Shown piece after piece: positions 16,794 to 24,296 of a stretch of 64,000 nucleotides of DNA (positions are counted from its first letter, which is position 1; every line of letters starts with the position of its first letter). The notes beneath the pieces are model-generated. The model had not been told where the DNA came from and made no database searches. It saw only the letters and a program-made list of their open reading frames with translations. A program made the position numbers and the translations under genes. Where the stretch lies: assembly GCA_023393125.1 (NCBI GenBank), contig JAEWMQ010000058.1, positions 43,585-107,584 on the forward strand, given 5' to 3'. The stretch is from Bacillota bacterium. Its GTDB lineage: Bacteria > Bacillota > Clostridia > Lachnospirales > Cellulosilyticaceae.

Positions 16794-19034
16794 TTAATGT
16801 TTATATACCTTAGCAATTAACGCGGCGCAAATTCTTTCTATTATTATGCCTATAACTGTAATACCTACAAACAGTAATAATGTATTCATACTTATAAGAG
16901 GAAGTTTTAAAATCTTATGGAATAGCAATACTGCAGTGAAAAATCCAATTGTAGTCGTAATAGCAAGAAATGCTCTTAGCTTATTAAATGGTCTACAAGA
17001 TTTAATAACCCCAACAATACCTAGCATACCTACAGTTAAGTACATAAGCAGTGCTGTCTGCTCACTATCATTTGGAACCATAAATGATGCACCTCCAATA
17101 ATGAGACAGCATAGTGTTATGGCAATGGCATTAGGTGCTGCATTTTTTAAGGCTGTAGGTAAGAATTTACCTTTTATTTTTTTATCATTAGGTTCAAAGG
17201 AAATGAAGAATGATGGATAACCCTCAATGATTAAATCAATAAGTGTAATCTGTATCGGTATAAAAGGAAAATCCATATTAAGTAATATGCAAATGATACA
17301 TAACAATACGGAATAAATGGTTTTTATAAAGAATACGCCAGCTGATTTTGTAATATTATTTACAACTCTTCTTCCTTCTGCAAGAACACTTTTTAGTACT
17401 GAGAAATCAGAGTCAAGTAATACTAGCTGTGCTGTTTGCCTTGCAGCATCACTTCCATTCCCCATTGCAATAGAGCAGTCAGCTTGCTTCATTGCTAAAA
17501 GGTCATTTACACCGTCACCTGTCATTGCAACATTATGCCCCTCATTTTGCATTGCACTAATCAGATATTTCTTCTGTTGTGGTGTAACACGTCCGAAAAC
17601 AGAATACGCTTTCGCTACCTTTGGAATGTCCTCATCACTCACTGTAGACATATCTATAAATCTGTCAGCACCTTTTATCCCGGCTTTTGCCGCAACAGCT
17701 GATACTGTAACTGGATTATCTCCAGAAATAACCTTTACATCAACCTCTTCTTTATGGAAATAAGAAATAGCAGAAACTGCATTTTTTCTTATTGGGTCAC
17801 TAATAATGATGGCAGCAAGTAGATGTACCTCACTTGCATTAATTGTTTTGTCTTCTATTTTGTCTACTACACCTGCAAGTAGGATTCTCTTTCCTTCCTT
17901 CATCTCATGGCGTACAGCCTCTGGAAGCTCTTTATCACAAAGTCTCTCAGGTGCACCAATTACAAATGTATTTCCATTATCAAAAGTTACAGCACTCCAT
18001 TTTCTATCAGATGAAAATGGAATCTTTGATATTACCTGAAACTCATCTGCTTGTGGAAAATAATTTTTCATAGCCTGAAACGTTGCATTATTGTCATCTG
18101 TATTGCCCAGGAAAACTCCCATAACAGTATTAAATGGTATCTCAAAGTCATTATCAAGCATTATGACATTCTCAACTTGCATTTTACCTTCTGTTATTGT
18201 CCCTGTTTTGTCGAGACATATAATATCAACATGTGCAAGGGACTCTATGGAATATAAATCTTGTACAAGTACTTTCTGCTTAGAAAGCCTAACAATTCCT
18301 GTAGCTAAACCAATACTAATAAGTAACACAAGTCCTTTAGGAAGCATCCCTAATAGCCCTGCTGCTGTTGAAACAACTGCTGTTTGAAGTGAATTGCTTC
18401 TTAGAAAATAAGCTTCAAGAAATAAGATCACACCTAGAGGAATAATTAACCAACCTGTAAATCCAGTTACTTTTCTCATAGAAAGTAATAACTCTGAATT
18501 GACCTTTTTTAACTTTTTTACCTCGTCGGCTATTTTAGAAACATAGTTTTCACTACCTGTATGAAGTACCTTTGCCTGACACTTACCACTAATAACTGAG
18601 CTACCCGATAAAAGTGAGTCCCCTTGTTTCTTTATAATAGGGTCTGATTCTCCAGTAAGTAGTGATTCATTTACTTCTAACTCCCCTGAGAGAATCACAC
18701 TGTCAGCGCAGATTTGATTTCCACTTTCAAGTAAAAGAATATCGTTATCTTCTACCTCTTGAACTGAAACATGCATTTTTTCATTGTTTCTGATAATATC
18801 AGCCGTTGGCATTGATAAAAGAGATAACTCTTCCACTAGCTTCTTAGCTTTTAATTCCTGTACAATTCCAATGCAGACATTAACCGCAATGATCAGTATG
18901 AAGAACATATTCGACCATGCTCCCACGCAGGCAAGGGCAATTGCGATAAGTAGATTAAACAGGTTAAAAAGCGTACAGATATTGTCCTTAAATATCTGGC
19001 CTGTCGTTTTTGTTATTTGATTTTCCTTATTCAT
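16794..19034 (-). CDS. Cation-transporting P-type ATPase, CtpE-like
   Basis: Membrane pump of 746 residues. The phosphorylated Asp is Asp275 in DKTGTI, the actuator-domain loop LTGES is at 126-130, and the hinge TGDGVNDLLAMKQAD is intact. The membrane motif before the phosphorylation domain is LPKGL (231-235). No N-terminal metal-binding CXXC domain, so it is not a heavy-metal P1B pump. Length and the PKGL form fit the CtpE/Ca2+-related group better than Kdp or P1B types; a Ca2+ or Mg2+ substrate is a guess. Monocistronic, terminated at 16647-16695. Confidence 0.88.
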   Translation of the reverse strand: MNKENQITKTTGQIFKDNICTLFNLFNLLIAIALACVGAWSNMFFILIIAVNVCIGIVQELKAKKLVEELSLLSMPTADIIRNNEKMHVSVQEVEDNDILLLESGNQICADSVILSGELEVNESLLTGESDPIIKKQGDSLLSGSSVISGKCQAKVLHTGSENYVSKIADEVKKLKKVNSELLLSMRKVTGFTGWLIIPLGVILFLEAYFLRSNSLQTAVVSTAAGLLGMLPKGLVLLISIGLATGIVRLSKQKVLVQDLYSIESLAHVDIICLDKTGTITEGKMQVENVIMLDNDFEIPFNTVMGVFLGNTDDNNATFQAMKNYFPQADEFQVISKIPFSSDRKWSAVTFDNGNTFVIGAPERLCDKELPEAVRHEMKEGKRILLAGVVDKIEDKTINASEVHLLAAIIISDPIRKNAVSAISYFHKEEVDVKVISGDNPVTVSAVAAKAGIKGADRFIDMSTVSDEDIPKVAKAYSVFGRVTPQQKKYLISAMQNEGHNVAMTGDGVNDLLAMKQADCSIAMGNGSDAARQTAQLVLLDSDFSVLKSVLAEGRRVVNNITKSAGVFFIKTIYSVLLCIICILLNMDFPFIPIQITLIDLIIEGYPSFFISFEPNDKKIKGKFLPTALKNAAPNAIAITLCCLIIGGASFMVPNDSEQTALLMYLTVGMLGIVGVIKSCRPFNKLRAFLAITTTIGFFTAVLLFHKILKLPLISMNTLLLFVGITVIGIIIERICAALIAKVYKH

Positions 19035-19344
19035 TTAATTATCCTTTTGTATTACCTTTCTTTTAGATGTTAAAACTCGTCCATTGAGGATGGTGTAAAA
19101 GTATTTCCCCTAATATCACTTAACAATAGAGTCAAATTATTATATCATTTGTGATGGAGAATTGAAACTTTATTCCGTAAATTTAATCAAGCGGCCCGAT
19201 CTCCTCTTAAACCATTTAAAACAAGCATTTCCTATTAACAGCTTTCTAATTCTATCACTGATGGGTTATGTAAGCTTAGGCGTACTTATCCTATGATAAT
19301 AATAACAAAAAGATATGAATAACTTTTGTAAGATACTAAAAGTT
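19035..19344. other. Intergenic region without recognisable gene
   Basis: AT-rich with stops in all frames. A short minus-strand stretch near 19180-19240 (GNACFKWFKRRSGRLIKFTE) is open but has no start or family match I can name. Confidence 0.4.
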
Positions 19345-19399
19345 TTAAAAAATATTAAGACCGTATTCATTCATGTTTTTCACATTCCTAAATACGGTC
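19345..19399 (-). terminator. Intrinsic terminator
   Basis: GACCGTATT pairs with AATACGGTC, followed on the minus strand by TTAATATTTTTT, after the TIGR04076 gene. Confidence 0.75.
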
Positions 19400-19445
19400 A
19401 ATAACTAAGTGCTTAGCTATGTACTTAAATATAAATTAACCTTTA

Positions 19446-19793
19446 TTACTGTGTCACTGGCGTATAATCAATATGTGATTCTTGATCTGTAGATTCTAGC
19501 TTAAAAATAACTGGTCTCAAACCATCATTACAACTACAAATGGCTACACCTGGCTTTCTAATCCAATCTCCGTAATAAAATAACTCTTTACCACTTCCGT
19601 GTGCTAATGCAAATACATATTGATATATAGCTTTCCATGCTTCATCACAGAAACCTTCTGGTTTTGCATAGTCGGCATAGAATACTTCTCCCACTTTCAA
19701 CATTGGGCAAGACTTTAATCCCTCTACTCCATATTCCTTAGCTAACTCTTCATCTAAAGTTGTTTTCAGTACTGTAATTTTAACTTTTTTCAT
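19446..19793 (-). CDS. TIGR04076-family protein, 115 aa
   Basis: Small cytoplasmic protein matching the TIGR04076 pattern: MKKVKITVLKTT, CPMLKVGEVF, CDEAWKAIYQYVFAL and GVAICSCNDGLRPVIFKL. Function is unknown; conserved cysteines (at 29, 49, 86 and 88) may bind metal or respond to oxidation. ATG 19793 follows AAAAGGAGAA by 6 nt; an open frame extends 100 codons upstream but overlaps the divergent gene and lacks protein character. Divergent from an HxlR regulator with two dyads between, so redox or electrophile control is plausible. Confidence 0.85.
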   Translation of the reverse strand: MKKVKITVLKTTLDEELAKEYGVEGLKSCPMLKVGEVFYADYAKPEGFCDEAWKAIYQYVFALAHGSGKELFYYGDWIRKPGVAICSCNDGLRPVIFKLESTDQESHIDYTPVTQ

Positions 19794-19828
19794 TATTATT
19801 CTCCTTTTAATTTGACCTAATAATGAGT

Positions 19829-19883
19829 TCATTGTACAATGACTGATATGAATTTTATAGTATGCACTTTTTAACCCCATACT
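19829..19883. promoter_or_regulatory. Two dyads between divergent HxlR and TIGR04076 genes
   Basis: TCATTGTACAATGA (19829-19842) is a perfect 14-bp palindrome. AGTATG...CATACT (19859-19883) is a second inverted repeat. HxlR-family regulators typically bind GTA/TAC-containing dyads beside their own gene, so these are candidate operators. Confidence 0.5.
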
Positions 19884-19904
19884 AACAAAAAGGATAGTGT
19901 AAAC

Positions 19905-20240
19905 ATGAGTATGAAAGACATTCAAACTAATATTAAAAGTATTAAAGATACACCTTTCGGATATACCCTCTCTATTATTGATGGAAAATGGAAAATGGTA
20001 ATTATGTATTGGCTTATTGAGCATCAACCCATCCGTTATAATGAACTTCAAAGAAAAATTGGCACCATATCCTATCGCACGCTCAGTCAACAACTACGTG
20101 AGCTAGAAGAAGATGGTATCATTATCAGAAAAGAATACCCTCAAATTCCTCCAAAAGTTGAATACAGCCTTTCTGAAAAAGGGCTATCTTTAATGCCAAT
20201 TCTAGAAGAGATGTGCAAATGGGGAGAAGAACATCGTTAA
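19905..20240 (+). CDS. HxlR-family winged-helix regulator
   Basis: 111 residues with the family layout: GYTLSIIDGKWKMVIMYWL, the recognition region ISYRTLSQQLRELEEDGII, and a wing ending VEYSLSEKG. A cysteine at 104 (EEMCKWG) is near the C-terminus. HxlR proteins often sense electrophiles or redox state through Cys, though the usual N-terminal Cys is absent here. AAAGGAT precedes the ATG. Likely controls itself and the divergent TIGR04076 gene. Confidence 0.92.
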   Translation: MSMKDIQTNIKSIKDTPFGYTLSIIDGKWKMVIMYWLIEHQPIRYNELQRKIGTISYRTLSQQLRELEEDGIIIRKEYPQIPPKVEYSLSEKGLSLMPILEEMCKWGEEHR

Positions 20241-20253
20241 GTTCATTCTCCCC
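20221..20253 (+). terminator. Hairpin at the HxlR stop codon
   Basis: GGGGAGAAGAAC pairs with GTTCATTCTCCCC (one bulged A), starting inside the last codons of the HxlR gene; ATTTATAGTATTTTTC follows. Confidence 0.6.
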
Positions 20254-20291
20254 ATTTATAGTATTTTTCATTTTAGACGTTTTATATCAAA

Positions 20292-21041
20292 TTAAGTTAA
20301 ATCCTTTACGATTTCACCGGCAATAATAAGCCCTGCTACTGATGGTACAAAGGCTGCACTTCCTGGTATATCTCTACGATCTGTACACTTTCTTTCTGCT
20401 CCTGGTGGGCAAATGCAGTGGTTTCTACAACTTATAGACATATCTTCTTGTGGTCTAATCGGTTTTTCAGTAGAATAAACAACTTTTAAAGATTTAACGC
20501 CGCGTCTCTTTAATTCTCTTCTCATTACCTTTGCCAAAGGACACATTTGAGTTTTGTAGATGTCTGTAACCTCGAACTTTGTTGGGTCTAGCTTATTTCC
20601 TGCTCCCATACAACTAATAACCGGTACGTTTGCCTCTTGAGCTTTCATAATAATTGAGATTTTTGCAGTTACTGTATCCACTGCATCTACAACATAAGTA
20701 TAGCTTGAAAAATCAAATTGATCTGCTGTTTCTGGCAGATAGAAGCACTGATGAATGTGTACTTCAGCCTTAGGATTAATCTCTAAAATACGATCACGCA
20801 TTACCTCTACTTTATAACGTCCTACTGTTTTTCTAGTAGCTATAATTTGTCTATTAATATTGGTTAAGCAGACTTTATCATCATCTACTAAATCAAATGA
20901 ACCAACGCCGCTTCTTGCTAGGGCTTCAACTACATAACCACCAACGCCCCCAATTCCGAATACTGCTACTCTAGCATTCTCTAATTTATCTATTCCTTCT
21001 TTTCCAATAAGTAACTGTGTTCTAGAAAATTGATTTAACAT
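20292..21041 (-). CDS. tcdA: tRNA threonylcarbamoyladenosine dehydratase TcdA
   Basis: ThiF/E1-like ATP-dependent enzyme that cyclises t6A37 to ct6A in ANN-decoding tRNAs. 249 residues: nucleotide-binding GIGGVGGYV at about 30-38, Asp-rich DLVDDDKVCLTNINRQ, and the TcdA-specific stretch VISCMGAGNKLDPT. The C-terminal CRNHCICPPGAERKC region holds several Cys. The length and motifs separate it from MoeB/ThiF. Well-placed ATG after AAGAAGGGTG. Monocistronic. Confidence 0.92.
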   Translation of the reverse strand: MLNQFSRTQLLIGKEGIDKLENARVAVFGIGGVGGYVVEALARSGVGSFDLVDDDKVCLTNINRQIIATRKTVGRYKVEVMRDRILEINPKAEVHIHQCFYLPETADQFDFSSYTYVVDAVDTVTAKISIIMKAQEANVPVISCMGAGNKLDPTKFEVTDIYKTQMCPLAKVMRRELKRRGVKSLKVVYSTEKPIRPQEDMSISCRNHCICPPGAERKCTDRRDIPGSAAFVPSVAGLIIAGEIVKDLT

Positions 21042-21211
21042 AACACCCTTCTTTTCTTTTATTATTTTTAAGTTTATCTTCTATTATTTAATATATTTGA
21101 CATAATCCTAAACTCACATAGATATTTTGTCAAGTTTTCATATATAATTACTTGGTTTTTCCAAACACCTCACTTTAATCGTAATTGATTGTTGCCTTCT
21201 CTCCTTTATTC

Positions 21212-22255
21212 TTAATATGAACTTTTACTAGGTATGAAACTCTTTTCTTTTTCAATCATCCATTTTATGCAATCCAAATCCTCATATCGACATAATGCAA
21301 TATATGAAATTTCTCCACTTTTTAGTTGATTATTGCTTAGTTTATTGAATAAAGATGGTATTTCCTCACTAAAATCCAGTACGCAAATAAATTTATGCCC
21401 ATTAAATAAACGGTTTACTGCAATAAAGGTATTTGCAGCATATTTCACCTTATAATCAACTTTTACACTTTCCTCTGGGTTATCATAATTAAGCAAGCAG
21501 TTAAAACTTATAGGCAATGCCACTTCTTCCGTTGGAAGTTCTGCAAAGATAGTTCCCACGGCAATTTGATTTTGTTTTAACTCCCATTGGTCAAAGTTTT
21601 TATCATAAATATCATTATCTCCAAACCTCTCCCTATTTTTAAGATGAATCTCTTTAACATTTTCAATGAAATCTGAATCTAAAATAAACCTAGCAAATAA
21701 ATATGTGTTTTCAATTTTAATAGAAGACACATATTGCCATGGTATATCTTCACATAGCCAAACGTTATTTTCTGATAAGTAAAAGGTATATCCTACTTTC
21801 ATCATCTCTCTTGTATCAATTACTAATACTATGGGCTTACCATGCCTTTTCCCCACTTTAAAGGCAGTTTCTTTGTCCTCTGATAAATGAACATGCTGCC
21901 TAGTCCCCTTAATAATTCCCTTTGTCTTAATAGACTCCATAAATCTAATAGCTGTCCCATGATAAAGCCTAGGAGGAGGTACTGCTTTTTTAAGATTAAC
22001 ATCTACCTTTAGTGAGTGTCCTTGATTAGCCCGTATTTTAGTGCAGTCTTCATTATAGCTATATCTTTTTTTATTATTTTCTCTTACTATGCGACTTAGA
22101 ATTTCTTTGTCTATTTCCCTACCAGTCTTATTTATACCCTTAAGCAAACTTTCTACATCAGCCCACCCATTTTCATCTAAACTTATACCTACTACCTCTG
22201 GTTTATGCCGTAGAATTAAACTTATAAACTTTCCAAGTTCTTCATCTCCATTCAT
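21212..22255 (-). CDS. kptA: RNA 2'-phosphotransferase (KptA/Tpt1) fused to an unknown C-terminal domain
   Basis: Residues 1-178 are a complete Tpt1/KptA: LRHKPE (about 15-20), KKRYSY with ANQGHS, LYHGTA (97-102) and RQHVHLSED (119-127), so the catalytic Arg/His/Arg/Arg set appears intact. Tpt1 moves an RNA 2'-phosphate to NAD+, giving ADP-ribose 1''-2''-cyclic phosphate. Residues 179-347 are additional and unfamiliar, rich in aromatic and acidic residues, no membrane segment; typical KptA is about 180 residues. ATG 22255 has GGAAG upstream; GTG 22264 is the alternative. Stand-alone gene. Confidence 0.88.
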   Translation of the reverse strand: MNGDEELGKFISLILRHKPEVVGISLDENGWADVESLLKGINKTGREIDKEILSRIVRENNKKRYSYNEDCTKIRANQGHSLKVDVNLKKAVPPPRLYHGTAIRFMESIKTKGIIKGTRQHVHLSEDKETAFKVGKRHGKPIVLVIDTREMMKVGYTFYLSENNVWLCEDIPWQYVSSIKIENTYLFARFILDSDFIENVKEIHLKNRERFGDNDIYDKNFDQWELKQNQIAVGTIFAELPTEEVALPISFNCLLNYDNPEESVKVDYKVKYAANTFIAVNRLFNGHKFICVLDFSEEIPSLFNKLSNNQLKSGEISYIALCRYEDLDCIKWMIEKEKSFIPSKSSY

Positions 22256-22470
22256 AGCAATCACTTCCGTTCTGTATACTTGTTATAACTAAATATTTCT
22301 TATACCTACATCTCTACAAATTTTATCTTCTCTTAACTTTATGAGCTGAATAATAAGTATTCTCTTTACTCTTAAATTAATCCACCAAATTTACTTAATA
22401 TTATAAAAATAAAACAATAAATACTCAAGGGCTATCTGCTATTTTATATAGTATGCTTTCTATATAGCAT

Positions 22471-22516
22471 AAACGGCTATTTATAGAAATATATTACTTT
22501 CTATAAATAGCCGTTT
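22471..22516 (-). terminator. Long hairpin after the ArsC-like gene
   Basis: AAACGGCTATTTATAGAAA pairs perfectly (19 bp) with its complement around an 8-nt loop, immediately after the stop codon. The trailing T-run is only TTT, so it may stabilise the mRNA as well as terminate. Confidence 0.65.
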
Positions 22517-22517
22517 A

Positions 22518-22859
22518 TTAATCCCACTCTTTCCATACTTCTGGCTTATAACCTATAGTGGCCTGTTTGCCATTTCTTACAATAGGTGTCTTTAAAAGCT
22601 GTGGATATTCTAATACCCTTTTTTCCTTATTGATGTTAGAAGCGAATTGAATACGAGATAAAGCCTCTTTATCCTTGCAGTTTTCATTAATCATAACCTC
22701 AATACCACCAACAGCTTGTTTCACACTATTAAGTTCACCTTGACTCATGCCTTTTTCTTTCATATCTATCAGCTGATATTTGATTCCACGCTCTTTAAAA
22801 TAGCGCTCTGCTTTCTTGGTATCAAAGCACTTTTTTGCTCCAAAAATTTGTATATTCAT
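22518..22859 (-). CDS. ArsC/Spx/YffB-family protein
   Basis: 113-residue thioredoxin-fold protein. The N-terminal motif is FGAKKCFDTKKAERYF with a single active-site Cys11 (CXXT), so it is neither a CXXC Spx nor a three-Cys arsenate reductase. LLKTPIVRNGKQATIGY is the family cis-Pro segment with its conserved Arg. It probably works as a glutaredoxin-like reductase or a divergent regulator. Followed by a strong hairpin; not in an ars operon, so an arsenate role is unsupported. Confidence 0.87.
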   Translation of the reverse strand: MNIQIFGAKKCFDTKKAERYFKERGIKYQLIDMKEKGMSQGELNSVKQAVGGIEVMINENCKDKEALSRIQFASNINKEKRVLEYPQLLKTPIVRNGKQATIGYKPEVWKEWD

Positions 22860-22995
22860 TGTTCCATTCTTAAGTAGATCTACTACTCAAATGCTCCTTT
22901 TATGCTTTTTCTTTATTCTTATTTTAGCCTAAATAAGCATTTATTAAAATAGCCTGTTCTCCTAAAACACCAAAAGTTTCACTAACCCTATATGA

Positions 22996-23631
22996 TCATA
23001 AACTTTCCTTTATCGGATGTCTTATCACAGTCTTAAGCTTTGATACATCTACTTTTCTTGGATCACTTAAATAAATCTCATGATGTCGTCTTGTATCACT
23101 TAAATCTATGACATATCCTTGTGAAAGTGCAAACTGTTCCATAGCACGAACTGTTGCTGGTTCATCGTCAAATGCCCCTATATGCATACATTGAACACAA
23201 AGCCCTTCCTCATAGGACCAAAATTCCACCTTAGAAAAATCTAGTTTTTTCTTCTTAGTTGCTTCTTCTACTGCCCATTTAAAATCAGCTTCAGCTATAA
23301 AATCAGGTACTCGAATCATCGAAATCCAATTAAAAGTATCCTTATTTAAATAATCTACTCCCTTAACATGCTCCTGCCACCAAAAACCTTCTAGTGGTGG
23401 TACCACATATTCAAAATAACCCTCTATTTGATATTCTCCTTTATAACTCATCTTTAAGGTATAAGCGATTGCATAAAGTAATCCCACAGCCACTTTATAT
23501 TCTCCCGCTTCATCATTAGGATCTCCTTTCCCTCTTACTGCAATAAAGTTCATCTTAGGTACCCTGACTATACTAGGTTTAGTTGGTGGCATATAAAACT
23601 CTTTGTATTCCTTTTTGTAATCAAATGACAT
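22996..23631 (-). CDS. GyrI-like small-molecule-binding domain protein
   Basis: 211 residues matching the GyrI-like/SHS2 effector-binding fold found alone or fused to AraC/MerR regulators: VRVPKMNFIAVRGKGDPND at the start, GYFEYVVPPLEGFWW in the middle, and RRHHEIYLSDPRKVD at the end. No DNA-binding domain. Stand-alone members bind or hydrolyse cyanine-like and other aromatic compounds; the role here is unknown. GAGGTGAAAG precedes the ATG. Its 5' flank contains a large inverted repeat shared with the flank of the deleted RNA copy at 34307-34376. Confidence 0.85.
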   Translation of the reverse strand: MSFDYKKEYKEFYMPPTKPSIVRVPKMNFIAVRGKGDPNDEAGEYKVAVGLLYAIAYTLKMSYKGEYQIEGYFEYVVPPLEGFWWQEHVKGVDYLNKDTFNWISMIRVPDFIAEADFKWAVEEATKKKKLDFSKVEFWSYEEGLCVQCMHIGAFDDEPATVRAMEQFALSQGYVIDLSDTRRHHEIYLSDPRKVDVSKLKTVIRHPIKESL

Positions 23632-23676
23632 TTTCTTTCACCTCTTTCGTAACATACTTTTACTCTATTCATTACA

Positions 23677-23726
23677 TAATAGCACATTAAAACTGACAAC
23701 AGTATGTCAGCTTTAATGTGCTATTA
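23677..23726. repeat. Large inverted repeat upstream of the GyrI-like gene
   Basis: TAATAGCACATTAAA plus CTGAC pairs with GTCAG plus TTTAATGTGCTATTA (20 of 21 positions) around an 8-nt loop. No T-run follows. It lies between the divergent GyrI-like gene and the structured RNA gene. Half of it survives at 34337-34365. Confidence 0.7.
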
Positions 23727-23805
23727 CAAATTGCAATATGGGGATATTCGGAAACTTTTTTAAACATAAAACCCTAAGTCTTTTAAATTTTTTTCAAAAA
23801 CTTTC

Positions 23806-23832
23806 AGGGAACTTACTTTTTGAAGACATATA
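23806..23832 (+). promoter_or_regulatory. Promoter-like block of structured RNA copy 1
   Basis: AGGGAACT, 11 nt containing a T-run, then GACATATA. The same block with the same spacing precedes copy 2. It is unlike the TTGACA promoters used elsewhere here; a GGAAC-type -35 with a T-rich spacer recalls ECF sigma factor promoters (inference). Confidence 0.5.
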
Positions 23833-23839
23833 TATAAAT

Positions 23840-24293
23840 GTAAAAGTTCATCAATACAACTTCCCACGGTATAATCACCACGGCTATAACCTGAGGAACT
23901 GACCGGGTCAACCAAGTCTCAACCTATTGTTATAGGTACCTCTGGATTTAAGGAAAATGTTCACTGGTGCGCTGCAAGGGATACGCCACTTATAAGTTGT
24001 TTAGTAACACTTTTACACGGTCTTATAAACAAAGTTTTAAACCAGAGTCTTAAGGTCTTTGCTTCCTAATCATAAAGGGTGCACCGGCCAAGACTTTAAG
24101 GAGCTCCTCACTCATTGGTTTAGCTTTTATAACTGCTTTTGATGCGCTTACAAGACTCGTCATGTAAGTGCTGAGGAGCCATGCCATGCCCCTTGATAGG
24201 TGTATCTAGTAGTTATAAAGGCTGGACTTAAGAGTCTGGAAAACAAAAAACGCCCGAATCATGTGTTCTTCACACACGATTCGGGCGTTTTTA
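23840..24293 (+). ncRNA. Structured non-coding RNA, copy 1 (about 450 nt, unassigned family)
   Basis: No protein frame, but extensive base pairing conserved in the second copy. Hairpin CCTAT-tgtt-ATAGG at 23923-23936; CTCTGG (23940-23945) with CCAGAG (24042-24047); AGTCTT/GGTC (24046-24057) with GGCC/AAGACT (24086-24095); GCTCCTCA (24103-24110) with TGAGGAGC (24172-24179); AGCTTTTATAACTGCT (24122-24137) with 24208-24223. The last two interleave, making a pseudoknot. GCGCTTAC/GTAAGTGC is a stem inside. It ends in an intrinsic terminator. Not tmRNA, RNase P, 6S or a group I/II intron by any motif I can see. Start is approximate. Confidence 0.8.
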
Positions 24294-24296
24294 TTT
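24251..24296. terminator. Bidirectional terminator shared by RNA copy 1 and the GH5 gene
   Basis: CGCCCGAATC...GATTCGGGCG with T-runs on both strands; the GH5 stop codon begins just beside it. Confidence 0.9.

Noticed and set aside
19794..20093. N-terminal extension of the TIGR04076 frame by 100 codons
   Set aside because: It overlaps the divergent HxlR gene and the operator region; the internal ATG with AAAAGGAGAA is the family start.
23840..24293. Group I/II intron, tmRNA or RNase P as identity of the structured RNA
   Set aside because: No domain V, P7, tag frame or RNase P core motifs are visible, and there is no interrupted host gene.
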